Assembly: GCA_026415505.1 (NCBI GenBank) | Contig: JAOAGY010000024.1 | Location: 1 to 36,535, forward strand | Source: Chlorobiota bacterium | GTDB lineage: Bacteria > Bacteroidota > Ignavibacteria > Kapaibacteriales > NICIL-2 | Length of the DNA: 36,535 bases | Direction of reading: 5' to 3' | Notes under the pieces: generated by a model | What the model was told of the DNA's origin: nothing | The model's database searches: none | Seen by the model: only the letters and a program-made list of their open reading frames with translations | Made by a program: the position numbers and the translations under genes | Shown: positions 26,159 through 34,421 of the stretch, piece by piece | How positions within the stretch are numbered: the stretch's first letter is position 1 | Layout: the number at the start of each line of letters is the position of its first letter

Positions 26159-28660
26159 GTGAACATCGTCGGCATACTTACAACGATGATTGCGGTCTGC
26201 GTTGCGATTGCAGCGCAAACCGATATCGGGCTATGGCGATCGAACACACGTGTCGGCATACCGCTCGGCGGGCAGTGGCAATGTTCGCTCGACGGCGGTC
26301 GTTCGTGGCGATCAGTCGCATTGCCGTACGTCGAGCTCGATCCGCCGAAGCGGATGCTCTATCGCAAGACGCTTTATCTCGACAGCAACGCGCTCAAACG
26401 CGGGTGGCAACTTTCTTTCGACGGTGTGCGTGATGCTGTCGAGGTGACGATCAACGGGCAGTACATCGGTCGGCTGTTCAGTGGTCAAGTGCCGATCGTG
26501 GTGACGTTGCCTTCGCGGGTACTCCATGCCGGTCACAACACGATCGAACTGGCGGCAGTGCCGTCCTCGGACGAGGCTCTCCTTCAATATCGCATGCAGT
26601 GGCGTTCACCATGGCGACCGATCGGGATTGTCCGTCCGATTTCGCTGGTGGGGAGCACTCCTGTTTTCATCGAACATGCGACGATCGAGCAACACACTGC
26701 CGCCGATCGTGCCCACATCAGAGTGACCGCATACGTGGCGTGCCAGCAGCAAGGAGCGCAGCGTGCGATGTCGGTGCGCGCGACGATTCTCCGCGGCGGC
26801 GCAACAGTAGCGACCGCGGCGACTCCGCTTGTGCCGATCGTTGACCGACAGTTGCCGGTGACGGTCGAACTCGACGTTGCCTCACCGCAACACTGGTCGC
26901 CGCAATCACCGGAGCTGTACGATCTCCGAGTGGAATTGATCGCCGACGGCGCCGTTGCCGATGACCTCTCCCGCAGCATTGCATTCCGGCGTATCGAGCC
27001 AGCTTCGGGCAGCGGTCGAGTGCTCGTGCTCGATGGCGTGCCTCTGTCGTTGCGTGGTGTCGTGTACGTGGACCAATGGATGCGCAACGACGACGGCACG
27101 CTCCGTCCGCCCGATTACGAGCGCGATGTGCGGTTACTGCAGCAATTGGGCGTCAATGTCGTGTACTGTGCGTGGCTGCCGCCGTCGCCGCGTTTTGTGG
27201 AGCTGTGCAGTCACGCGGGAATACTCGTGCTGCTCGATGTACCGTTCGGCGATATACCGGCGCGGTACTTTAGCCAAGAGGAATTGCCCGCCCGCGCACA
27301 GAACATGGCAATACGTCTGCGTGACGCCTATGCGGGAGCACCGAGTGTCGTTGGCTGCGTTTTAGCATCCAACCTCGACTACGGGAGTGCTGCTGTGCGG
27401 GAGTATGTCGGCGCAATTGGTGCACTGGTGCGACAACAACAGTGGTTGCGTGTGGTGTCCGTTCCTGCTGGGCACACGCTGCCGGATGGTCTGCCGAGCG
27501 ATGCGGTGCTCGTTAGCGACGATATCCTCGCGCACGGGAGGCGGCACGAGCAAAAGCAATACTTCGAGCGAACCATCGGCTCGCTACGCCAGCCGTGGAT
27601 GCTCGTCGGCGGTTCGCTTGTGCAACCGTGGAACCGCAACGGTTATGCCGATCCGCTTTCGGTCGAGGGACAAGCCGAGTATGTCAGCCAACTCTATCGT
27701 CTGGCGACCGAGCTGGGTTCGGCTGGTATCGTCATCCGCACTCTGAACGATTACATGTCGGTCTATCCGGTGCTGACGACGAATGCGGGCGAGCAGGGTG
27801 TGTGTTCGGAAGGATTGGTCAATTTGTCCAGGCAACACCGGCTGGCATTCGAGCTTGTGCGGGCGCTCAACACCGGTGAAACCGCACCGTTGCTCCAGCC
27901 AGGTAGCTACGATCCGGGTACACCATACGTGTTGCTGGGGGGCGGTCTGGGCGGTGTCTTGTTGGTATTCTGGTTGCTCAATCGCTCGCGACGTTTTCGC
28001 CAGTACGTGCTACGGTCTCTGATCCATCCGCACAACTTTTTTACCGATGTCCGCGATCAGCGGATCTTGATGCAGGGGCAAACATTGCTGCTGGCTCTGG
28101 CGATCGCTTTGACCTATGCGCTCGTGCTGGGAACGCTTTTTTACGTCACGCGTCACGATCCGGCTGCCGATTACTTGAGCAATCTGTTGACGCTCTCGCC
28201 CCAGGGCAAAGCGCTCTATATTCAGCTTGCATGGTCGCCCGAACTGGCGGTGACGGTCGTTCTGCTTGTGGTGCTGGTCAAAATCGTCGCTCTTGCTCTC
28301 GTGTTGCGGGGCATAGCTGCACTCACCGATCGAACGGTGCTGTTCGCCGATGCGCTGACGATGGTCGTGTGGTCGCTCATTCCGATTGTTCTTTTCCTGC
28401 CGCTGGCGGCTGTACTGTTCCGCTTGCTGACGATGACTCCACCGATCTTGTGGTTTGCAGTGCTCGGTGTGGTGACCATCTGGAGCATTGCGCGGCTGCT
28501 GCGTGCAGTGACGATTGTTTTCGAAGCGCCGCCACTGCTTGTCTATTCGATCGGTGTCGGTAGTATCGCCGCCGTCGGTGGTATTGTGCTCGGTATTCTC
28601 CAGCTCCAAACGGCGCTGGTTACCTATCTGGGGCATTTCGTGACGCTGTTTTTCCCGTAA
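26159..28660 (+). CDS. Glycoside hydrolase family 2-like protein without catalytic glutamates, fused to a C-terminal membrane domain
   Basis: This 833-aa protein starts with a short hydrophobic leader (residues 2-20). Residues 25-165 resemble the GH2 jelly-roll sugar-binding domain (LDGGRSWRSVALPY, RMLYRKTLYL, LSFDGVRDAVEVTINGQYIGR, HNTIELA). Residues 170-280 resemble the Ig-like domain (SPQSPELYDLRVEL). Residues 290-570 resemble the TIM barrel (PLSLRGVVYVDQW, DYERDVRLLQQLGVNVVYCAWLPPSPRFVELCSHAGILVLLDVP, GIVIRTLNDYMS). The acid/base site has S-N-L (404-406) where GNE is expected, and the nucleophile strand reads QPWMLVGGSLV with no glutamate. A helix at 590-607 and about five more between 640 and 825 give a Yip1-like membrane region. 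The probable form is an extracytoplasmic pseudo-glycosidase sensor or scaffold. The GTG start is tentative; ATG 26186 is the alternative. No sugar enzymes are adjacent. Confidence 0.75.
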   Translation: MNIVGILTTMIAVCVAIAAQTDIGLWRSNTRVGIPLGGQWQCSLDGGRSWRSVALPYVELDPPKRMLYRKTLYLDSNALKRGWQLSFDGVRDAVEVTINGQYIGRLFSGQVPIVVTLPSRVLHAGHNTIELAAVPSSDEALLQYRMQWRSPWRPIGIVRPISLVGSTPVFIEHATIEQHTAADRAHIRVTAYVACQQQGAQRAMSVRATILRGGATVATAATPLVPIVDRQLPVTVELDVASPQHWSPQSPELYDLRVELIADGAVADDLSRSIAFRRIEPASGSGRVLVLDGVPLSLRGVVYVDQWMRNDDGTLRPPDYERDVRLLQQLGVNVVYCAWLPPSPRFVELCSHAGILVLLDVPFGDIPARYFSQEELPARAQNMAIRLRDAYAGAPSVVGCVLASNLDYGSAAVREYVGAIGALVRQQQWLRVVSVPAGHTLPDGLPSDAVLVSDDILAHGRRHEQKQYFERTIGSLRQPWMLVGGSLVQPWNRNGYADPLSVEGQAEYVSQLYRLATELGSAGIVIRTLNDYMSVYPVLTTNAGEQGVCSEGLVNLSRQHRLAFELVRALNTGETAPLLQPGSYDPGTPYVLLGGGLGGVLLVFWLLNRSRRFRQYVLRSLIHPHNFFTDVRDQRILMQGQTLLLALAIALTYALVLGTLFYVTRHDPAADYLSNLLTLSPQGKALYIQLAWSPELAVTVVLLVVLVKIVALALVLRGIAALTDRTVLFADALTMVVWSLIPIVLFLPLAAVLFRLLTMTPPILWFAVLGVVTIWSIARLLRAVTIVFEAPPLLVYSIGVGSIAAVGGIVLGILQLQTALVTYLGHFVTLFFP

Positions 28661-28717
28661 AATGAACGCGGCGATTGTGCGTTTTTTTCGTCGGTCGAAC
28701 ATCGTTTACGGTGTGCA

Positions 28718-29803
28718 ATGAACGCGCTCCACACACGAGCACCGACGGTGCGGCGTGCCGAACTCGACCTGAGCGAACGTGAACAGGTCATCCTCCGTGC
28801 AATCGTGCAGGCGTACGTGCTCCGTGCGGCGCCGATTGGCTCGCATACGCTGGCGAGGATGCTGGCGCGAACGCTACGACTGTCGCCGGCGACGATCCGC
28901 AACGTGATGGCTGATCTGGAAGACCGCGGCTACATCACGCATCCGCACACGTCCGCCGGACGTATCCCGACCGACAAAGGCTATCGGCTCTACGTGGATT
29001 ACCTGATGCAGCAGGGGCGGCTCAGTCAGCGCGAAGAACAAACGCTGCGCGCCAATCTTGCCAGCGTCAGCGGCGAGCTGGCGCTCCGCACTGCTTCGCG
29101 TATCCTCGGCGAATTGTCGCATCTGCTCGGAGTCGCACAACTGCCGAGCTTGCGCGATTTGGTCGTCCGTCGCGTCGAGCTGGTGCCGCTGTCGTCGCAG
29201 CGATTCGCTGTCGTTGTCGATCTCGATTCGGACGTCGTTCGCACGATCACGCTCGAAACCGACGTCGAACTCGAACCTGTTCAGTTGCAGCAGCTCTCGC
29301 AATTGCTCAACGAACGACTCTCGGGACGCACGCTCGATTTTGTGCGCCAGAACTTCGCTTTGCTCATGCGGGATCGGCTCAGCCATCCTGTGTTGCGTGT
29401 CTTTGCCGACTCGATAGACGTCCTCTTTGCGCAGCACGAAAGTCAACGCGTCTTTATCGCCGGTGCTCAGCAGTTGGTACAACAGCCCGAATTTTCGTCT
29501 CCCGAGCGTTTTCGTGCCGTCATCGAATTGCTCGAAAACGAGGAGATGATCATTCACCTGCTCGAGGGGACCAGTGATACCGAGCCGTATGGGGTGCAAA
29601 TCAAAATCGGCTCGGAATTGGGGGACCGACAATTGAACGAGTACGCATTGATCGCGACGCGGTACCGGCTCGGTTCGGCATCCTATGCGATCGGTGTCGT
29701 CGGACCCAAGCGCATGAACTACGCCAAAATGATGACGCTCGTCGGGGAAGTCGCATCGTTGCTGGCGCATCAGAACGAACCTCGCTCTGGCGCCGAACGA
29801 TGA
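28718..29803 (+). CDS. hrcA: Heat-inducible transcription repressor HrcA
   Basis: This 361-aa protein is a cytoplasmic repressor that binds CIRCE operators ahead of chaperone genes and is released on heat shock when GroE folding capacity is titrated. The N-terminal winged helix is typical: LSEREQVILRAIVQAYVLRAAPIGSHTLAR, then LSPATIRNVMADLEDRGYITHPHTSAGRIPTDKGYRLYVDYLM at about residues 54-97. The C-terminal dimerisation region has YGVQIKIGSEL and the ending VVGPKRMNYAKMMTLVGEVASLL, as in HrcA. Length is normal. No CIRCE inverted repeat (TTAGCACTC-N9-GAGTGCTAA) was found upstream or elsewhere in the window, and grpE, dnaK and dnaJ are absent. The stop overlaps the start of the ABC ATPase gene (ATGA), so the two are probably co-translated. 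Confidence 0.95.
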   Translation: MNALHTRAPTVRRAELDLSEREQVILRAIVQAYVLRAAPIGSHTLARMLARTLRLSPATIRNVMADLEDRGYITHPHTSAGRIPTDKGYRLYVDYLMQQGRLSQREEQTLRANLASVSGELALRTASRILGELSHLLGVAQLPSLRDLVVRRVELVPLSSQRFAVVVDLDSDVVRTITLETDVELEPVQLQQLSQLLNERLSGRTLDFVRQNFALLMRDRLSHPVLRVFADSIDVLFAQHESQRVFIAGAQQLVQQPEFSSPERFRAVIELLENEEMIIHLLEGTSDTEPYGVQIKIGSELGDRQLNEYALIATRYRLGSASYAIGVVGPKRMNYAKMMTLVGEVASLLAHQNEPRSGAER

Positions 29804-30900
29804 CCCGTTTGCGGCTGGAGCGACTGACCAAGTACTACGGCTCTGTTGCGGCACTCGACGAGCTGACGCTCGAGGTCGAGCCAGGTGAATTTCTCGTCGT
29901 TGTCGGTCCGTCCGGTTGTGGGAAAAGCACGCTGCTCCGTGTGATTGCCGGTCTCGACAGTGTCACCGGCGGGGACATATACTTCGACCACGAGCGCATG
30001 ACCGACCAGCCTCCGCAGCAACGCGACGTCGGCATGGTCTTCCAGAACTATGCGCTCTACCCTCACATGACAGTGGCAGAAAATCTCGCGTTTCCACTCC
30101 GTGTTCGCAAGGTACCGAAAGCCGAACGCGAAGAGCGCGTCCGACGCGTCGCTCTCATGCTCGGTTTGGAAGGACTCCTCGACCGCCTGCCCAAGCAGCT
30201 TTCGGGTGGGCAGCAGCAACGCGTCGCTGTCGGACGTGCATTGGTGCGTTCGCCGAGAGTTTTTTTGTTCGACGAACCGCTATCGAATCTCGATGCAAAC
30301 CTGCGTGCTGAAATGCGCACCGAGCTGGCAACGCTTCAACGGCAAGTGGGAATCACGACCCTGTACGTCACACACGACCACATCGAAGCGATGACGATGG
30401 GCGATCGGCTCGCCGTCGTGCGTGGTGGGCGGCTCGTCCAGGTGGGTACGCCGGAACAGCTCTACCGCGATCCGGACGATCTTTTCGTTGCGACGTTTCT
30501 CGGAACACCGACGATCAACACCATTGCTGGCGTGCTCCGATACACGGACACCGGAGCAGTAGCCGTTTCCGCGCCGACTGCTGGTGTGCAGATCGTGCTC
30601 GGTGCAGGACAAGAGAGTCTTTCGCCACAACGGCAGGCAGTGACGCTCGCAGTTCGACCCGAGCATGTTCGTGTAACGGGCGACACCGATGCTGACTGCC
30701 GCGGCATCGTCGAAAGGGTAGAGTTCATCGGGCACGAGCGACTGGCATCCATCCGCGTCGGCGGTGAGCGTGTGTTGATGCGGCTTACGGATGGGACGTC
30801 CATTGCCGCTGGGGAAACAGTCGGCATACGCTTCGATCGCAGCGGAGTGCTGCTGTTCGGCGCCGACGGCGCAAGGCTGCGTCTGTCCAGTGCTTGCTAA
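29800..30900 (+). CDS. ABC transporter ATP-binding protein, MalK/UgpC/MsmX type
   Basis: This 366-aa cytoplasmic ATPase of the sugar-importer (CUT1) class powers permease pairs taking up oligosaccharides or glycerol phosphates. All nucleotide-binding motifs are intact: Walker A GPSGCGKST (36-44), Q-loop Q82 in MVFQNYALYPHM, signature LSGGQQQ (134-140), Walker B VFLFDEP (154-160), D-loop SNLDA and switch histidine H192 in YVTHDH. After residue 235 comes the MOP/OB-type regulatory domain typical of MalK (VAVSAP, LAVRPEHVRV, RVEFIGHERLASIRVGG, VGIRFD). Length fits. No permease or binding-protein gene is adjacent, so it may serve several transporters, as MsmX does in Bacillus. It is coupled to hrcA by a 4-base overlap. 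The first palindromic repeat at 30951 follows its stop and might act as a terminator. Confidence 0.92.
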   Translation: MTRLRLERLTKYYGSVAALDELTLEVEPGEFLVVVGPSGCGKSTLLRVIAGLDSVTGGDIYFDHERMTDQPPQQRDVGMVFQNYALYPHMTVAENLAFPLRVRKVPKAEREERVRRVALMLGLEGLLDRLPKQLSGGQQQRVAVGRALVRSPRVFLFDEPLSNLDANLRAEMRTELATLQRQVGITTLYVTHDHIEAMTMGDRLAVVRGGRLVQVGTPEQLYRDPDDLFVATFLGTPTINTIAGVLRYTDTGAVAVSAPTAGVQIVLGAGQESLSPQRQAVTLAVRPEHVRVTGDTDADCRGIVERVEFIGHERLASIRVGGERVLMRLTDGTSIAAGETVGIRFDRSGVLLFGADGARLRLSSAC

Positions 30901-30950
30901 CCGAGCCTTGCGCGCCGAAGACGCTTGAAGCACATATCAATCACAGCCTG

Positions 30951-31310
30951 TCACCCCGAACTTGTTTCGGGGTCTTGTTCTCCTCTTTGCGTTTTCTCCT
31001 CCTTGCGTCACCCTGAACTTGTTTCAGGGTCTCATGCACTGCACTCTGTCACCCTGAACTTGTTTCAGGGTCTTTTTGAGATGCCGAAACACGTTCGGCA
31101 TGACGACGGAGAGGCGAAATGCTGAACCGAGTTCAGCATGACGGTCAGGAGGCGTTCACCAAGCCAGTCCACCCTGAACTTGGTTCAGGGTCTTTTCGAG
31201 ATACCGAAACAAGTTCGGCATGACACAGGCAAAAGACGTGAGATGCCGAAACAAGTTCGGCATGACGGGCAAAAAGACGTGAGATGCCGAACCGAGTCCG
31301 GCATGACACT
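30951..31310. repeat. Cluster of nine short palindromic repeats (REP/BIME-like)
   Basis: The 490-bp gap 30901-31390 has no gene; it holds nine imperfect copies of a 25-27-bp palindrome. Arms are 7-8 bp around a 5-base loop. Copies lie at about 30951, 31008, 31049, 31078, 31117, 31169, 31199, 31241 and 31282. Loop CTTGT marks one orientation and ACAAG the other. Arms differ between copies but mostly pair within a copy: CCCCGAA/TTCGGGG, CCCTGAA/TTCAGGG, TGCCGAA/TTCGGCA, TGCTGAA/TTCAGCA. Opposed copies are joined by TCTTTTTGAGA (31071-31081) or TCTTTTCGAGA (31191-31201), giving larger inverted pairs. Similar palindromes lie at 36268-36535. Such elements are non-coding and dispersed, and may act as terminators or mRNA-stabilising hairpins. 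Confidence 0.9.
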
Positions 31311-31390
31311 TGGAGAATGATAAGCGAAAGAAAATCGTTCCGCCGGCGTAATTTGCATTTGCAGCATGTACCGCTCCTCGCACGCAACCG

Positions 31391-31666
31391 ATGAATCGCC
31401 GCACTGTCGTCGTCGCGTTTGGCGCACTCGGACTTGTCGCGCTGATTTTGTGGCAAGTGAGCAATGTCGTTCGGATCAATCAGCTACTGGTGACCGTCGA
31501 GCGCAAACAACACACGCTCGATTCGCTCCAGTGGCTCAGCCGGCAGGAACGCATCGCCATTGCACAACTCGAATCGGCTGAGCGCATTCGCCGGATCGCC
31601 CGCGAGCGACTCGGATTGATCGAACCGACCCAACCGCCGATCGTCGTTCGCATGCAGTCGCCATGA
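31391..31666 (+). CDS. ftsL: FtsL/DivIC-like cell division protein
   Basis: This is a 91-aa bitopic inner-membrane protein. Residues 6-24 are a transmembrane helix (VVVAFGALGLVALILWQVS). Residues 27-70 form a heptad-type coiled coil (VRINQLLVTVERKQHTLDSLQWLSRQE and on), and the end ERIRRIARERLGLIEPTQPPIVV is the characteristic FtsL/FtsB tail (AREKLGM--P-----V). FtsL pairs with FtsB and activates FtsW-FtsI at the septum. It overlaps the ftsI start by four bases (ATGA at 31663-31666), the usual ftsL-ftsI arrangement, which supports the assignment despite low primary conservation in this family. The mraZ and mraW genes that normally precede ftsL are absent; palindromic repeats stand there instead. 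Confidence 0.82.
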   Translation: MNRRTVVVAFGALGLVALILWQVSNVVRINQLLVTVERKQHTLDSLQWLSRQERIAIAQLESAERIRRIARERLGLIEPTQPPIVVRMQSP

Positions 31667-33759
31667 GCATCGAGCATTTGATCTCGTACCGACCGCAAGC
31701 GTTGCGCTGGCGACGCCGCATCGTCGTCGGAGCGATGGCGGCGATGGCTGTGGCGATTCTCGTGCGGCTGGTGACCGTGCAAATCCTCGACCGACAGCGA
31801 TGGATCTCTCTCGGCGAGCAGCAATACCGCGCCCGCATCCGCATCAGCGGCGAACGCGGCACGATCGCCGATCGGAACGGCACGGTGCTGGCAACCAGCG
31901 TGGCAACGGTTTCCCTGGCACTCGATCCGAAGATGGTGCGCTCGACCGATGCAATCGTCGCAGCACTCGAGCAGTTGGGTCTTGCGCAAAGCCAAGAGCT
32001 GCACGCACGCATCGCGGCAGCACGCGACCGAAATTTCGTGTGGCTGGTGCGTGGCGTGCCGCTCGATGTCGCCTCGAAGCTCGATACGCTCGACGACCCC
32101 GGGCTGATCCGCATTCGCGAAATGCAGCGTGCATACGTGCTCGACTCTCTGGCAGCACAGGTGATCGGCACGACCGATCTCGACGGACGCGGCATCGCCG
32201 GTATCGAGCTGGAGTACGACTCGCTGCTCCGTGGCTCGATCGGCGAACGCATCATGGAGCGCATCGGACGCGGGCGACTGCGTCCGACGCTCGGCGATCG
32301 AGAGCGCACCGCACGCCCCGGTGCTTCGATTCAGCTCACGCTCGATGCGGACGTTCAGCAACTGGTCGAACAAGAGCTTGCCCGCAGCGTCGCACAAACC
32401 GGCGCAGCAGCCGGCATCGTCATCGCGATTCGTCCCTCCACCGGCGAAATCATCGCGTGCGCCCAGCAACCGGCATTTTCGCATTGCCGTCGCTCCGATG
32501 CCGATGCGCTTCGCTTGCGTGCCGTGACGGACATGTACGAGCCTGGCTCGACGTTCAAAGCGATCGTCGCAGCCGCTGCGCTCGCCGAGCAGCGTGTGCA
32601 GCCGGATCGGCTCTTCGATGGGCACGGCGGACAGCTCCGCTTGGCTGACGGACGCACGATCGCCGACCACGAACCGCTCGGCTGGTGTACGCTGACCGAT
32701 GCACTTGCGCATTCGAGCAACGTCGTGTTCGCAGAACTGGCGGCACAGCTCGGCGCACGAATGCTCTATCGCTACGCACGCGACTTCGGCTTTGGTGTTC
32801 GCACCGACGTCGAGTTGCCCGGCGAAGCGCGTGGCATGCTCAAGCTCGCGCGCCAGCTTGATCGGAGCGACCTGCTGTTCATGGGTTTCGGCTACGGCAT
32901 TGCCTGTACACCGCTGCAATTGGCGTGTGCGTATGCCGCGATCGCCAACGACGGCGTGCTCATGCAACCGCACCTGGTTCGGCGCATCGTCTCGCCCGAT
33001 GGGGAAGTGCTCTATCAACCGCAGCCGCAGCGCATCCGGCGGGTCGTCTCGCCGGACGTTGCCCGAACGCTTCGCACCATGCTCACTGCTGTCGTCGAGC
33101 GTGGCACCGGAACGAATGCGCGTATCGAAGGAATTCCGATCGCAGGCAAGACCGGCACAGCGCAGCAGTGGATCGAGGGCAGCTATTCCAAGCGCGATTA
33201 CACTGCATCGTTCGTGGGCATGGTCCCGGCTGATCGTCCGGAACTCGTCATGGTCGTCATGCTCGATCGCCCGCGCACGGACATTTACGGTGGCAATACG
33301 GCGGCACCGCTGTTTCGTCGTGTGGTCGCTGCGATGCTCAACATTCCGCGGCTAGCAGCACAGTACCGATTGGGAAGCTCGTCGCTGGCTGGTGCAGCAA
33401 TGCGAGACAGCGTTATCGTTCCCGATGTACGGGGGCTATCGGTCGGCGAAGCAACAGACGTTCTCGGCCGCTTCGATCTCGGTGTTGCCAGTGTGTTCGC
33501 ATCCGATGGCGGCATCGTCGTCGAACAGCAGCCGCCGGCGGGCACATTTGTCCGTCGTGGCGATCGAGTCCGCCTGACGACTGCCCGGCTCGACACGCTC
33601 GGTACTCTGCCACTTGTCGGGTTACCGCTTCGCAATGCCGTCGCGCTCGCGCACGCAGCCGGTGCGACAGTGGAGATACACGGCAGCGGTCGTGTCGAGC
33701 GTGCGACGGTTCATCGGAATGGTGCGCGACGTCATGCCGTGCTCTATTGCCGACGGTAA
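31663..33759 (+). CDS. ftsI: Septal peptidoglycan transpeptidase FtsI (PBP3) with PASTA tail
   Basis: This 698-aa class B penicillin-binding protein cross-links peptidoglycan at the division septum. One membrane anchor lies at about residues 20-40. A dimerisation/pedestal domain follows (ERGTIADRNGTVLATS, GIAGIELEYDSLLRG). The transpeptidase domain has all three active-site motifs: S296-T-F-K299 in EPGSTFKAI, S351-S-N353 in AHSSNVVFAEL and K496-T-G-T499 in IAGKTGTAQQ. After about residue 584 comes a PASTA module (VIVPDVRGLSVGEATDVL through QQPPAGTFVRRGDRVRL) and a second, weaker one (TLPLVGLPLRNAVALAHAAGATVEI). PASTA-tailed FtsI/SpoVD-type proteins are common in Bacteroidota and Firmicutes. 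It is translationally coupled to ftsL. The murE, mraY and other dcw genes do not follow; the next gene is convergent gmk. Confidence 0.93.
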   Translation: MSIEHLISYRPQALRWRRRIVVGAMAAMAVAILVRLVTVQILDRQRWISLGEQQYRARIRISGERGTIADRNGTVLATSVATVSLALDPKMVRSTDAIVAALEQLGLAQSQELHARIAAARDRNFVWLVRGVPLDVASKLDTLDDPGLIRIREMQRAYVLDSLAAQVIGTTDLDGRGIAGIELEYDSLLRGSIGERIMERIGRGRLRPTLGDRERTARPGASIQLTLDADVQQLVEQELARSVAQTGAAAGIVIAIRPSTGEIIACAQQPAFSHCRRSDADALRLRAVTDMYEPGSTFKAIVAAAALAEQRVQPDRLFDGHGGQLRLADGRTIADHEPLGWCTLTDALAHSSNVVFAELAAQLGARMLYRYARDFGFGVRTDVELPGEARGMLKLARQLDRSDLLFMGFGYGIACTPLQLACAYAAIANDGVLMQPHLVRRIVSPDGEVLYQPQPQRIRRVVSPDVARTLRTMLTAVVERGTGTNARIEGIPIAGKTGTAQQWIEGSYSKRDYTASFVGMVPADRPELVMVVMLDRPRTDIYGGNTAAPLFRRVVAAMLNIPRLAAQYRLGSSSLAGAAMRDSVIVPDVRGLSVGEATDVLGRFDLGVASVFASDGGIVVEQQPPAGTFVRRGDRVRLTTARLDTLGTLPLVGLPLRNAVALAHAAGATVEIHGSGRVERATVHRNGARRHAVLYCRR

Positions 33760-33851
33760 GCGGCGCATGCACGACAGTGAGCCTGACTCGGTGCGGATTG
33801 GTCGGCAGCATCGCGAGTATCGCGCGTCCGGTCGGCTCCTTGCCGAAATCC

Positions 33852-34421
33852 TTACGTGCCCGCAATCGCTCGCTCGACGAGCTCCCGTGCGCGTTCGAGT
33901 GTTGTCGGCAGGTCGTCGTTGACGATGACAGCATCGAACTGGTCGCGATAGCTCATCTCGAGCACTGCACGGTCGAGACGGCGGCGGATTTGTTCGTCGG
34001 TTTCGGTGCCCCGATGGCGCAGGCGTCGTTCGAGTTCCTCCAGCGACGGCGGTGCAATGAACAGCAAGAACGTATCGTCGGGAAATGCCCGCTTGAGCGA
34101 CAGCGCCCCTTTGACGTCCACGTCGAAGATCATCGCTTTGCCCTCAGCCAATGCCTGCTCGGTCGCCGAACGGAGCGTGCCGTAGTAGTTGCCGAAAATT
34201 TCTTCGTATTCGACGAGCTCTCCGCGTTCGATGCAGCGCTGGAATTCTTCGCGGCTGAGGAAATGGTAGTCGCGTCCGTCCACTTCGCCGTTGCGCCGAG
34301 GACGCGTCGTCGCCGAGACCGAAAAAACAGCGCCAGGAATCGTCTCGAGCAGGTAGCGTGCAACGGTCGTTTTACCAGCGCCGCTCGGTGCAGAAAGAAC
34401 GATGAGCCGCCGCGGATGCAT
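33852..34421 (-). CDS. gmk: Guanylate kinase
   Basis: This 189-aa cytoplasmic enzyme phosphorylates GMP to GDP with ATP. The P-loop APSGAGKT is at residues 11-18. SVSATTRPRRNGEVDGRDYHFLS is the GMP-binding segment, followed by FGNYYGTLRSA, IFDVDVKGALSLK and the lid region LERRLRHRGTETDEQIRRRL. The end (YRDQFDAVIVNDDL) is also standard and the length is normal. The start was placed at ATG 34421 because the upstream yicC stop overlaps it as TGATG; a GTG one codon earlier (34424) is possible. It is translated from the yicC transcript. The usual downstream rpoZ is absent; a convergent ftsI ends 92 bp away with no clear terminator between. Confidence 0.97.
   Translation of the reverse strand: MHPRRLIVLSAPSGAGKTTVARYLLETIPGAVFSVSATTRPRRNGEVDGRDYHFLSREEFQRCIERGELVEYEEIFGNYYGTLRSATEQALAEGKAMIFDVDVKGALSLKRAFPDDTFLLFIAPPSLEELERRLRHRGTETDEQIRRRLDRAVLEMSYRDQFDAVIVNDDLPTTLERARELVERAIAGT

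Noticed and set aside
28661-28717. CIRCE operator before hrcA
   Set aside because: The 57-bp gap contains no TTAGCACTC or GAGTGCTAA half-site.
30951-31310. CRISPR-like look of regularly spaced repeats
   Set aside because: Copies are self-palindromic, vary in arm sequence and orientation, have irregular spacing from near zero to over 30 bp, and no cas gene is present.
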